Source of the DNA: Novosphingobium sp. JCM 18896
GTDB taxonomy: Bacteria; Pseudomonadota; Alphaproteobacteria; Sphingomonadales; Sphingomonadaceae
Assembly (NCBI RefSeq): GCF_025938095.1
Contig: NZ_JAPCZF010000005.1
Span: 124,001-188,000, forward strand
Direction: 5' to 3'
Length of the DNA: 64,000 bases
Below are positions 15,947-24,418 of this stretch, one piece after another. Position numbers and translations under genes: made by a program. Under the pieces are notes generated by a model. The model did not search any database and was not told where the DNA came from. It worked only from the letters and a program-made list of their open reading frames with translations. The number at the start of each line of letters is the position of its first letter. Within the stretch, counting starts at the first letter, position 1.

Positions 15947-18250
15947 TCACCGGACGCCGATGTTCTTGACCGCGAAATAGACCTGGAAGACGTTGCCCTT
16001 GCGCGCGTCGCCGGTGGCGACGTAGTCGCGCCGCCAAGTGAAGGCGAGTTCGAGGCAATCGTCCTGGTAGGCGACGCCGAGGCGCGTGCGGATCGGCTGG
16101 AAACCGTCGGAGAGGTTGGTCGGATCCTCGTTGCGGTCGGTCAGGTTGACCACGGCCGAGCCGAACAGCGACCAGTACTTCTTGAAGGCGACGCGGCCGG
16201 CGACGCGCAGTTCCTCTCGGTCCTGGAGATCCTCGATCGACTGGATGTTGCGGTTGAGGCGAACGTAGCCGACCTCGGCATAGGTCTTGCTGTCGCCGAT
16301 CGTCGCGTCGAACTCGTTGCGGCGGATCGCGAAGCTGTCCTTGTCGAGGCGGAAGCGGTGGGTGACCTTGAGGAAACCGCGGTAATAGACCTCGGTGCGG
16401 CCGACGATGTCCGAAGTGCGGCTCGACAGGCCGGTGCCGTCGGGCAGCAGGGTCTGCTCGTTGGTCAGGCGATAGGACTGGCCGATCGTCGTCTTGATCT
16501 TCCAGCGCGGCGCCTCGAACTGCCAGTCGAAGCCATAGGTGAAGCGCACGCCGTCCTCGACCCGGTCGTAGCCGGGGAAGCGGTTGAGCGCGAAGAGGTT
16601 CGAATCCTCGAGATCGACCGCGCGCGCGTCCTCGTTCGGCACGGCGAGGTTGCGGATCGAGGGGGTGGCGACGAGCTGCACGCGCGGCGTCAGCACCTGG
16701 GTGCCGCCGAACACCGCGCCGACCAGCGGCCATTTCACGTCGACCGCGGCCGTGGCGATGCCGCGCGTCTGCCAGCCGGGCTGGCCGCGATAGATCACGG
16801 TCGAGGTCAGTGTGTTGTCGTCCGAATGGTAGACGTCGCCGCGCACCAGGCCCGTCAGGGTGATCTGCTGGCCGAGGCCGGTGATCCGCGTCAGGTCCCA
16901 GCGCGCGCCGGCGAAGGCGCGCTGCGTGTCCTGGCCGTTCGAGCGCAGGATCGCGAGGCTGTTGACCTGGAGTTCGAGCCGCCCGCCGACCAGCGGATCG
17001 GTGAAGCGGTGGCGATAGTCGATCGCGGGCAGTGCCAGCGGCACCTGGCCCTGATCGTCGTTGACGCGCAGGGTCTGCGTCGACCAGCCGGCGATCGACA
17101 GGTAGGAATTCGGCGCGATCCGCTCGACGTCGACCATCGAGCGCAGGCGGTCGTCGCGGCTGATGTCGTAGCGACGCAGGAAGGTGCGGTCGGTGCTGCG
17201 GCGGATCGAGCTCGTCACGCTCCATTCGGGCGAGAGCTGGAAGCGGCCGTTGGCATAGACATAGCCGCGGAAATTGCTCTCGGCGGCATTGCTCGGCTGC
17301 CCCGAAACCGCGATCAGGTCGCTCTTCGTGGCATAGCCGGTGATCTGGTACGAGCCCTTGCTCGTCAGCGCGCGATACTGCCCCGAGATCATCGGCGGCG
17401 CCTTGGTGTAGACGTAGCCGGTGGCGGTCAGGTCGCTGCTGTCGGACAGCCGCAGGTAATAGCCCTCGCTGATCTCGACGCCGTTCGAGGCCGAGAGGCG
17501 CAGGTCGGGAATCAACGGGCCCGAGATCGCGCGGCCGTCGGTCGCGACGAGCAGGCCGGGCAGCGGCATCAGTCGGATGCCGAAGATCTCGAGCCGCGCG
17601 CCCTTGAAGCGCACGCTCTTCTGATCGTCCTGATAGACCACCTGCGCGGCGGTGATTCGCCAGGTCGGCCGCTTGGGACAACCGTCGGTGTCCTCGACCT
17701 CGCAGGCCGTATAGGACGCGTGGGTCAGCACGACGTCGCCGTTGGGCAGGCGCTTGCCCGACTGCGCGGCGAGGCGGCCGCCCTCGCGCAGCGCGATCAG
17801 CAGGTTCTCCATCGCCCCGGTCTTGAGCTCGTCGGTCAGTTCGACCCTGTCGGTGAACAGCTGGTTGCCGTCCTCGTCGATGAGGCGGATGTTGCCCGTG
17901 GCGACGATCTTGCCGGTGTTGCGATCCCAGGTGACCTGGTCGGCGCGCACCGACTGGTCGTCGCGCCGCAGCACGACCGCGCCTTTGGCGGTGACCGTAT
18001 CGGCCTTGTCGTTGTATTCGACCTCGTCGGCCTCGAAGCCGATCGGCCCGTCGGAAGCCTCGACGACCGGCGCGGCGGGGGCATTCGCAGCGGCCGGTTC
18101 GGGCGTCGTTTGCGGGGAGACCGCGGCCTGTCCGTCCTGGGCCCAGGCGGGCTCGGCGAGCAGGGCCAGGCCCGCTGCCATCGCCAGCAGATGCCAGGGG
18201 CGCAAGCGAAGGACACGGGCTTGCAACTGGGTCCGCGGGGCAGGGAGCAT
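15947..18250 (-). CDS. lptD: LPS-assembly outer membrane protein LptD
   Basis: A 767-residue protein with a signal peptide ending near PAWAQDG. It has an OstA/LptA-type periplasmic domain (about residues 65-170, with FEADEVEYNDKADTVTAKGAV-like strands), then a long beta-barrel region ending in aromatic strands (ELAFTWRRDYV, VYFAVKNIGVR). It inserts lipopolysaccharide or, in sphingomonads lacking LPS, possibly a related glycolipid into the outer leaflet. First gene of the leftward operon and divergent from pepA with 85 bases between. Confidence 0.93.
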   Translation of the reverse strand: MLPAPRTQLQARVLRLRPWHLLAMAAGLALLAEPAWAQDGQAAVSPQTTPEPAAANAPAAPVVEASDGPIGFEADEVEYNDKADTVTAKGAVVLRRDDQSVRADQVTWDRNTGKIVATGNIRLIDEDGNQLFTDRVELTDELKTGAMENLLIALREGGRLAAQSGKRLPNGDVVLTHASYTACEVEDTDGCPKRPTWRITAAQVVYQDDQKSVRFKGARLEIFGIRLMPLPGLLVATDGRAISGPLIPDLRLSASNGVEISEGYYLRLSDSSDLTATGYVYTKAPPMISGQYRALTSKGSYQITGYATKSDLIAVSGQPSNAAESNFRGYVYANGRFQLSPEWSVTSSIRRSTDRTFLRRYDISRDDRLRSMVDVERIAPNSYLSIAGWSTQTLRVNDDQGQVPLALPAIDYRHRFTDPLVGGRLELQVNSLAILRSNGQDTQRAFAGARWDLTRITGLGQQITLTGLVRGDVYHSDDNTLTSTVIYRGQPGWQTRGIATAAVDVKWPLVGAVFGGTQVLTPRVQLVATPSIRNLAVPNEDARAVDLEDSNLFALNRFPGYDRVEDGVRFTYGFDWQFEAPRWKIKTTIGQSYRLTNEQTLLPDGTGLSSRTSDIVGRTEVYYRGFLKVTHRFRLDKDSFAIRRNEFDATIGDSKTYAEVGYVRLNRNIQSIEDLQDREELRVAGRVAFKKYWSLFGSAVVNLTDRNEDPTNLSDGFQPIRTRLGVAYQDDCLELAFTWRRDYVATGDARKGNVFQVYFAVKNIGVR

Positions 18251-18335
18251 CACTTGCCTATCGCACCGCGGGTGCTTAACTGCAATCCATCCCGACATCT
18301 GGTTGGTCCCGATTGGGATCAACCGAGGAGAATTC

Positions 18336-19799
18336 ATGCAGATCCAGTTCCTTGATGCGTCCGCCACGCCGTCCACCCGCCTTATCGCCCGCCTCGTCAA
18401 TCAGGATGCGATCCCGGCCGAATTGGAGCCGGTGCTGGCCGAAGGTGCGCGCGCGACCCGCTTTGCGGGCAAGGCCGGGCAGATCTTCGAGGGCTTCGTC
18501 GAACGCGGCGGCAAGCTGGTGCGCGTCGTGCTCGCCGGGATCGGCAGCCCCGATGCCGATGATCGTATCTCCGCGCTCGAACGCGCGGGCGCCGGACTTG
18601 TTGCGCGCTTCCTCACTTCGGGCGAGCCTTCGCTGACCTTCGACCTGTCGGGCACGGCGCTTTCGGCCGACGAGGTTGCGGCGGTTCTGCTCGCCGCGCG
18701 GCTGCGCGCCTGGCGTCACGACACCTATCGCACCAAGCTGACCGACGAGCAGAAGCCTTCGCTCAAGGAGATCGCGGTCGCCGGCGCGCCCGACGGCGCT
18801 GCTGGGGCCTGGGAGCGCGAGAGCGCCCTGGCCGAGGGTATCGAGTTCACCCGCCAGCTCGTCACCGAGCCGGGCAACGTCATCTATCCCGAAAGCTTCG
18901 TCGCGCGCTGCCAGGATCGCCTGGCCGGCACCGGCCTGACCTTGCGCGTGCTCGACGAGGTCGAGATGAAGGCGCTCGGCATGGGCGCGCTGCTCGGCGT
19001 GGCCCAGGGCTCGGAAAAGCCCGCGCGGCTGCTGGCGATCGAGTGGAACGGCGGCAAGGCCGGCGACAAGCCGCTGGCCTTCGTCGGCAAGGGCGTGACC
19101 TTCGACACCGGCGGCATCTCGCTCAAGCCCGGTGCCGGCATGGAGGACATGAAGTGGGACATGGGCGGCGCGGGCGCGGTCGCGGGCACGATGCTGGCGC
19201 TGGCGCTGCGCAAGGCCGCGGCCAACGTGATCGGCGTGGTCGGCCTCGTCGAGAACATGCCCGACGGCAAGGCGCAGCGTCCGGGTGACGTCGTCACCTC
19301 GATGTCGGGCCAGACGATCGAGGTGATCAACACCGACGCCGAGGGCCGCCTCGTGCTCTGCGACGCGCTGACCTGGGTGCAGAAGGAATATGCGCCGACG
19401 ACGATCATCGATCTCGCGACCCTGACCGGCGCGATCATCGCTTCGCTCGCCCACGAATATGCGGGCCTGTTCTCGAACGACGACGACCTGGCGGCCAAGC
19501 TGACCGCGGCGGGCCAGGCGACGGGCGAAAAGCTCTGGCGCTTCCCGATGGGCTCCACCTACGACAAGATGATCGACAGCCCGATCGCCGACATGAAGAA
19601 CATGGGCACGCGCTTCGGCGGTTCGATCACCGCGGCGCAGTTCCTGCTGCGCTACATCGAGAACAAGACCCCCTGGGCGCACCTCGACATCGCCGGCACC
19701 GTCTGGGCCGACAAGCCGGGCCAGACCTGGGACAAGGGTGCGACCGGTTTCGGCGTCCGCATCCTCGATCGCCTGGTTCGCGACAATTTTGAAGAATAA
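18336..19799 (+). CDS. pepA: Leucyl aminopeptidase
   Basis: A 487-residue M17 family aminopeptidase. The signature NTDAEGRLVL holds metal ligands, and GKGVTFDTGGISLK carries the conserved Lys and Asp of the dizinc site. It releases N-terminal residues from peptides in the cytoplasm. ATG 18336 follows GAGGAG at good distance. Longer reading frames to the left only mirror lptD on the other strand. Confidence 0.95.
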   Translation: MQIQFLDASATPSTRLIARLVNQDAIPAELEPVLAEGARATRFAGKAGQIFEGFVERGGKLVRVVLAGIGSPDADDRISALERAGAGLVARFLTSGEPSLTFDLSGTALSADEVAAVLLAARLRAWRHDTYRTKLTDEQKPSLKEIAVAGAPDGAAGAWERESALAEGIEFTRQLVTEPGNVIYPESFVARCQDRLAGTGLTLRVLDEVEMKALGMGALLGVAQGSEKPARLLAIEWNGGKAGDKPLAFVGKGVTFDTGGISLKPGAGMEDMKWDMGGAGAVAGTMLALALRKAAANVIGVVGLVENMPDGKAQRPGDVVTSMSGQTIEVINTDAEGRLVLCDALTWVQKEYAPTTIIDLATLTGAIIASLAHEYAGLFSNDDDLAAKLTAAGQATGEKLWRFPMGSTYDKMIDSPIADMKNMGTRFGGSITAAQFLLRYIENKTPWAHLDIAGTVWADKPGQTWDKGATGFGVRILDRLVRDNFEE

Positions 19800-19813
19800 G
19801 CCGTAAGGTTCTG

Positions 19814-20251
19814 ATGCGCGTAGATTTCTACCAGCTCAGTCGTGATCCCGCCGAGGCCGTGCTGCCGCTCATCGCGCGCAACACGCTGAAGGCGGGCGAG
19901 CGGCTGCTGGTTGTCTCTGCGCGCGAGGACCAGCTCGGCTTTATCAGCCGCGAGCTCTGGGGGCGCGCTGCCGACTCGTTCCTCGCGCACGGCTTCTCGG
20001 GCGGCGATCACGATGCGCGCCAGCCGATCCTGCTCTCGGACGCGATGGCTCCGGGCAACGGCGCGAAATACGTGGCGATCGCCGACGGCGTCTGGCGGGA
20101 CGCCGATCCGGGGTTCGAGCGGACCTTCTACATCTTCGACGACGAGACCCTGCAGCCCGCGCGCGAATGCTGGGTCATGCTCGGCAAGCGCGGCGGGATC
20201 GACCGGCGCTTCTGGAAGCAGCAGGGCGGCAAATGGGTCGAGGGCCCGTGA
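19814..20251 (+). CDS. holC: DNA polymerase III chi subunit
   Basis: A 145-residue HolC-family protein: an N-terminal MRVDFYQLSRDPAE strand, then the VSAREDQLGFISRELW region and a C-terminal DDETLQPAREC-W segment. Chi links the clamp loader to single-stranded-DNA-binding protein. It is the downstream partner of pepA (14 bases), a common gene order. Confidence 0.9.
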   Translation: MRVDFYQLSRDPAEAVLPLIARNTLKAGERLLVVSAREDQLGFISRELWGRAADSFLAHGFSGGDHDARQPILLSDAMAPGNGAKYVAIADGVWRDADPGFERTFYIFDDETLQPARECWVMLGKRGGIDRRFWKQQGGKWVEGP

Positions 20252-20502
20252 GCGAGTCCACTACGGATTTCATGCATCCCGATCGCGACCGCGTGATCAG
20301 CTTCGTCCGCGACGAGGCGGGGCGCATCGGCTTCAACGTGCTGGCGCGGATCGAGCCGCTCGAGTTCGAGGGGCTGCAGAAGGTCTACTGGCGCAAGATC
20401 CACCGTTCGGAGTTCCATCCCGACGCCGATTCGGCCTTCGCCGCGGCGCGCGAACTGTTCGCCTGGGTCGATTCCCGCTGGCGGGACAGCCTGCAGGTCT
20501 GA
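20248..20502 (+). CDS. Small protein of unknown function after holC
   Basis: An 84-residue soluble protein. GTG 20248 overlaps the holC stop (GTGA); ATG 20272 is the alternative start. It contains IGFNVLARIEPLEFEGLQ and ends with a W-rich helix (LFAWVDSRWRDSLQV). No family is recognised and no signal peptide is seen. Tight coupling suggests expression with pepA-holC. Confidence 0.65.
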   Translation: MSESTTDFMHPDRDRVISFVRDEAGRIGFNVLARIEPLEFEGLQKVYWRKIHRSEFHPDADSAFAAARELFAWVDSRWRDSLQV

Positions 20503-20582
20503 GCGACCTTGCCCCGCCGCGCTTTCCCGGCTAGGGGCGCGGCCATCCAACGACAGACACAAACCTCGCAAGGAACCCTATC

Positions 20583-21005
20583 ATGGCGGTGACCCGCACC
20601 TTTTCGATCATCAAGCCCGACGCCACGCGCCGCAACCTGACCGGTGCGGTCACCGCGAAGCTCGAGGAAGCCGGCCTGCGCGTCGTCGCCTCGAAGCGCA
20701 TCCACATGAGCCAGGCTCAGGCCGAGGGCTTCTACGCCGTCCACAAGGAGCGTCCCTTCTTCGGCGAGCTCGTCAGCTTCATGATCTCGGGCCCGGTCGT
20801 GGTCCAGGTTCTCGAAGGCGAGAACGCGATGCAGGCCAACCGTGACATCATGGGCGCGACCAACCCCAAGGACGCCGCCGAAGGCACGATCCGCAAGCTC
20901 TTCGCCGAATCGATCGAGGCCAACACGGTCCACGGTTCGGACAGCGACGAGAACGCCGCGATCGAGATCGCCTATTTCTTCAAGCCCGAAGAAATCGTCG
21001 GCTGA
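20583..21005 (+). CDS. ndk: Nucleoside diphosphate kinase
   Basis: A 140-residue Ndk of normal length. It transfers the gamma phosphate from ATP to other nucleoside diphosphates through a phosphohistidine; the active-site segment is NTVHGSDS near the C-terminus. The N-terminal TFSIIKPDATRR is conserved. It stands alone with its own terminator. Confidence 0.97.
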   Translation: MAVTRTFSIIKPDATRRNLTGAVTAKLEEAGLRVVASKRIHMSQAQAEGFYAVHKERPFFGELVSFMISGPVVVQVLEGENAMQANRDIMGATNPKDAAEGTIRKLFAESIEANTVHGSDSDENAAIEIAYFFKPEEIVG

Positions 21006-21028
21006 TCGATCCGATCGAGACAAGCGAA

Positions 21029-21057
21029 AGGCCGCCGGAGCGATCCGGCGGCCTTTT
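21029..21057 (+). terminator. Rho-independent terminator of ndk
   Basis: A perfect 10-bp stem AGGCCGCCGG/CCGGCGGCCT (21029-21038 with 21045-21054) is followed by a T run, 23 bases after the ndk stop. Confidence 0.9.
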
Positions 21058-21104
21058 GCATTTGTGAGCCACCATCGCTATTTTCCCGGCAAAGGAGATT
21101 GGTG

Positions 21105-21350
21105 ATGCAAGGCATGGGCGAGACGGGCGAGAACTGCCCGTTCGAATTCAACTTCAAGCCGGAGACCTTCAAGGTCGGCGACACGGTCAGCTATCGCGTG
21201 ACCGGCAGCCTCGAGGGCTTTCCCTTCGTCGGCACCCTGCTCGAGGTCCACGACGACCACGTCATCATCGCCGGTGACGCCAACGACCCGACCGCGCGCT
21301 ATCGCGGCACGCGTGAGGACCGGCCGGTCGTCGATTACGCTGAGATCTGA
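21105..21350 (+). CDS. Small protein of unknown function (SH3-like beta segment)
   Basis: An 81-residue protein from ATG 21105, preceded by AAAGGAGA. The middle (FKVGDTVSYRVTGSLEGFP, then GTLLEVHDDHVIIAG) has alternating strands like small SH3-type barrels, but no family is recognised. Its TGA overlaps the next ATG (TGATG), so it is coupled to the DEDD nuclease gene. Confidence 0.7.
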   Translation: MQGMGETGENCPFEFNFKPETFKVGDTVSYRVTGSLEGFPFVGTLLEVHDDHVIIAGDANDPTARYRGTREDRPVVDYAEI

Positions 21351-21790
21351 TGCGCTATTTCCTCGACGCCGAATACAACGGGTTCGGCGGCGAGCTGATC
21401 TCGATCGCGCTGGTGCCCGAGGATGAGGCGGCGCCGCCGTTCTATGCGGCGCTCGCCTGTCCGGCACCGACGGCCTGGGTGGCCGAGCACGTTCTGCCCG
21501 TGCTCGACGTCGCGCCGGTGAGCCGCGGCGAACTGGTCGATGGTTTCGCCGACTACCTGATCGACGATCCCGATCCGCTGCTCGTCGCCGACTGGCCCGA
21601 GGACCTGGCCCATGCCGCAAGGCTGCTGGTGACCGGGCCGGGGCGGATGAAGCCGATCCGCTCGATCCGCTTCGAACTCGTCGATCCGGTGCTGATCGGC
21701 CCGATCATGCCGGGGACGCGCCCGCACAACGCGCTCAGCGACGCGACCGCGCTGCGCGCGGCGATGCTGGCGCATGAGAAGCGCAGCTAG
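21350..21790 (+). CDS. DEDD-type 3'-5' exoribonuclease-like protein (Rv2179c-like)
   Basis: A 146-residue protein starting MRYFLDAEYNG, where Asp and Glu would be the first two metal ligands of a DEDD nuclease. ADWPEDLAHA can supply the third, and HNALSDA matches the H-x4-D motif near the C-terminus. Size and the opening MRYF-D-E plus ELISIALVPED resemble the mycobacterial exoribonuclease Rv2179c family. Role and substrate are inference. It converges on the DUF885 gene with shared CTAG stops. Confidence 0.72.
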   Translation: MRYFLDAEYNGFGGELISIALVPEDEAAPPFYAALACPAPTAWVAEHVLPVLDVAPVSRGELVDGFADYLIDDPDPLLVADWPEDLAHAARLLVTGPGRMKPIRSIRFELVDPVLIGPIMPGTRPHNALSDATALRAAMLAHEKRS

Positions 21791-23643
21791 GCGCCGCTCA
21801 GCTTCTGCACGGCATTGATCCAGGCATCGATCTTGGCTTCGAGCACGGGCAGCGGCAGCGCGCCCGAGCCGAGCACCTGTTCGTGGAACAGGCGGATGTC
21901 GAACCGGTCGCCCAGCGCCGTCTCGGCCTTGGCGCGCAGCCGCTGGATCGTCAGCGCGCCGATCTTGTAGCTCAAGGCCTGGCCGGGGATCGCGACATAG
22001 CGCTCGACCTCGGCCGTCGCGTCGGTGCGCCCCATGCCCGAATTGGCCAGCATGTAGTCGATCGCCTGCTCGCGCGTCCAACCCTTGGCGTGGAGCCCGG
22101 TGTCGACGACCAGCCGCATCGCGCGCAGCATCTCGTCATCGAGCGTGCCCCAGTGCTGCATCGGATCCTTGTAGAAGCCCATCGGATAGCCGAGCGTCTC
22201 GGCATAGAGCGCCCAGCCTTCGACGAAGGCGTTGTTGCCGTCGAAGCGCTGGAAGCCGGGCAGGCTGGTGTCCTCCTGCGCGAGGCTGATCTGGAAATGG
22301 TGCCCGGGGATGCCCTCGTGCAGATAGAGCGTCGCCATGCCGGTCAGGAAGCGGCTCGGCAGGTCGTAGGTGTTGAAATAGAAGATGCCCGGCCGCGAGC
22401 CGTCCGAGGCGCCCTGGTTGTAACTGCCGCCGGCCTCGTACTTGGCGCGGAACTCGGGATAGGGCTGGATCAGCAGCGGGGTCCGGGGCACCTGCAGGAA
22501 GAACCGCGGGATCTGCGCATCGACCTCGCGCGCGATCCGGGCGAAGCCGTCCTTCAGTTCCTGTGCGGTCTTGGGATGGAACTGCGGGTCGGTGCGGATG
22601 TGGTCGAAGAATTCGCGCAGGGAGCCGGCGAAGCCCATCTCGCGGCGCACGCCGTCCATGTCGCGCTGGATCCGCGCGACTTCGGACAGGCCCAGCTTGT
22701 GGACCTCCTCGGGATCGAGCTTCAAGGTGGTCTCGCGCTCGATCAGCCGGCGATAGAGCGTCGCGCCGCCCTTCATCGCCGACAGGCCCACCTGATCGCG
22801 CGCGGCGGGCAGGTATTCGTCCGACAGGAACTGCCGCAGCCGCTGGTAGGCCGGATAGATCGTCTGGCCGATCGTCGCGGCGTAGGCGGTACGCAGTTCG
22901 GCGCGCCGCGCTGCGGGCAGGCTCTCGGGGAACTTGAGCACCGGCGAATAGAACGGCGACTGTTCGATCGGCTGCGCGGTCATCGCGTCGAGCTGGCCGA
23001 TCATGTTGGTGACCGTGAGCTTGGTCTCGACCACGCCGCTGGCCATGCCCTGGCGGAAGCGGACGATGGCATTGTCGATTACCCGGCCGAAGGCGGCGTC
23101 GAGCAGCAGCGCGGCGCGGTAGTCGCTGTCCTTCTCGAAGCGGATCGCGCCCTCGCTCGACATCAGCGAGGAGAATTCGACGTGGAGCCCGCCGAAATGG
23201 TTGAACGGCCGCACGCCGGTCAGCGCGCGCATGTCGGGCTGGAGCCAGGCGACCTGTTCGCGCTTCGAGCGCGCGAAGACGTCGTAGGAGATCTGCCGCT
23301 CGGGCGTCAGGCGCGCGCGGTCGATCTGGCCGAGCGCGCGCAGGCTTTGCTCGGCCGAACCGAGAATGCGGCGATCGAGCGCGTCGGTGTAGAGCTGCGC
23401 GAGAACCGCGGGATCGACGCGTGCGCCGCGATAGAGCGCGTCGAGCGGATCGAGCGCGTCCTCGCGCCGGGCATCGTCGGTGAAGACGCGGTCGAGCCGG
23501 GCCTCTTCGTCGAATTCGGCTCCGGCCTGCGATGGGTTCGTCGTCTGGGATTGGGCTAGCGCGGGTGGCGCGAGAAGGAGCAACGCGGTCAGCGGCAGAG
23601 ATTGTATCGAGATTTTCAGCCCCACGGACGCGTCCTGAACCAT
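21787..23643 (-). CDS. DUF885 family predicted metallo-hydrolase
   Basis: About 618 residues with a signal peptide (LTALLLLAPPALAQSQ), so probably periplasmic. The family motif HEGIPGHHFQ (about residue 440) resembles a zinc-peptidase site, and EGWALYAE downstream is also conserved. DUF885 proteins are putative peptidases or hydrolases without a settled substrate. ATG 23643 overlaps the upstream oxygenase gene by 28 bases; GTG 23625 is an alternative start. Confidence 0.85.
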   Translation of the reverse strand: MVQDASVGLKISIQSLPLTALLLLAPPALAQSQTTNPSQAGAEFDEEARLDRVFTDDARREDALDPLDALYRGARVDPAVLAQLYTDALDRRILGSAEQSLRALGQIDRARLTPERQISYDVFARSKREQVAWLQPDMRALTGVRPFNHFGGLHVEFSSLMSSEGAIRFEKDSDYRAALLLDAAFGRVIDNAIVRFRQGMASGVVETKLTVTNMIGQLDAMTAQPIEQSPFYSPVLKFPESLPAARRAELRTAYAATIGQTIYPAYQRLRQFLSDEYLPAARDQVGLSAMKGGATLYRRLIERETTLKLDPEEVHKLGLSEVARIQRDMDGVRREMGFAGSLREFFDHIRTDPQFHPKTAQELKDGFARIAREVDAQIPRFFLQVPRTPLLIQPYPEFRAKYEAGGSYNQGASDGSRPGIFYFNTYDLPSRFLTGMATLYLHEGIPGHHFQISLAQEDTSLPGFQRFDGNNAFVEGWALYAETLGYPMGFYKDPMQHWGTLDDEMLRAMRLVVDTGLHAKGWTREQAIDYMLANSGMGRTDATAEVERYVAIPGQALSYKIGALTIQRLRAKAETALGDRFDIRLFHEQVLGSGALPLPVLEAKIDAWINAVQKLSGA

Positions 23644-24275
23644 TTGGTGATGACATATTTGACGCCGCCGGTGACCGGCTGCGCCGCGTGACGGACCTTG
23701 GGATTGGGAGTCCCGTCGGGCCGCATGTTGTTCCAGATCAGTAGCGCACCGGCCTGCGGCTGGACGCTGAAATGGAGATCGGGAAAGTCGGTGGCGCCAC
23801 CGTCTTCCATGTCGTTGAGATAGACCATCGCGGTCCAGCTGCGCTGGCCGCCATGCGCGATCTCGCCGGGCCAGTAGGCGGCCTCGTAGTCGAACCAGTC
23901 GTAGTGGGCCTGGAATTCCTGACCCACCTGATAGCGCTGGCCTTGGAAGGTCTCGCTCCAGCTCGCGTCGATGCCGAGCAGGTCGCACAGCCGCCGTTCG
24001 ATCATTCGCGCGAACGAATCGTTGGGATCGACGTCGCCCGAGTAGGACGTGCGATAGCGCGGGCCGGTCTCGGGGTCATAGGTGCGCGAGGGTTGGGCGA
24101 CGCGGTCGATCGTTGCGATCAGATGCGCGCATTCGGCGGCGTCGAGGAAACCGCCGACGACGAAAACGTCGGCCTCGTCCACCGCGACGCGGTGGACCGT
24201 GGGATCGGCTTCGAGCCGCTGGCGCACCGAAGCGCCGATGCGCGCCAGCGCGGCCCTTTCGGCGGCAGCGCTCAT
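23616..24275 (-). CDS. 2-oxoglutarate/Fe(II) oxygenase, prolyl 4-hydroxylase type
   Basis: A 219-residue double-stranded beta-helix oxygenase. The iron ligands appear as H124-x-D126 (QAHYDWFD) and distal H196 (VRHAAQPV), with K206 ten residues on as the likely 2-oxoglutarate anchor. The ADVFVVGGFL opening and ERRLCDLLG segment are typical of P4H-like bacterial proteins. Its substrate, perhaps a peptidyl proline or an amino acid, is unknown. It overlaps the following DUF885 gene. Confidence 0.85.
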   Translation of the reverse strand: MSAAAERAALARIGASVRQRLEADPTVHRVAVDEADVFVVGGFLDAAECAHLIATIDRVAQPSRTYDPETGPRYRTSYSGDVDPNDSFARMIERRLCDLLGIDASWSETFQGQRYQVGQEFQAHYDWFDYEAAYWPGEIAHGGQRSWTAMVYLNDMEDGGATDFPDLHFSVQPQAGALLIWNNMRPDGTPNPKVRHAAQPVTGGVKYVITKWFRTRPWG

Positions 24276-24361
24276 GCGGTCGAAGGAGAAGGGCGGATCA
24301 TCGTCCCGCCATGCCTAGTCGAAGCCCGGCGAAGGGCAAGGCGCGAATGGCAGAAATGCGT

Positions 24362-24392
24362 CGAGCCCCCGCACCTTGCGAGCGGGGGCTCG
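24362..24392. terminator. Strong hairpin between the RcnB-like and oxygenase genes
   Basis: A perfect 11-bp stem CGAGCCCCCGC (24362-24372) with GCGGGGGCTCG (24382-24392), 26 bases after the RcnB-like stop on the minus strand. There is no good T run, so the terminator call is moderate. Confidence 0.55.
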
Positions 24393-24418
24393 GTACCGGT
24401 CCACTCACCGGTAGGGCA

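Noticed and set aside
21350..21790. Toxin-antitoxin pair with the 81-residue gene
   Set aside because: The overlap is suggestive, but neither protein matches a toxin or antitoxin family; a DEDD exonuclease is the better reading.
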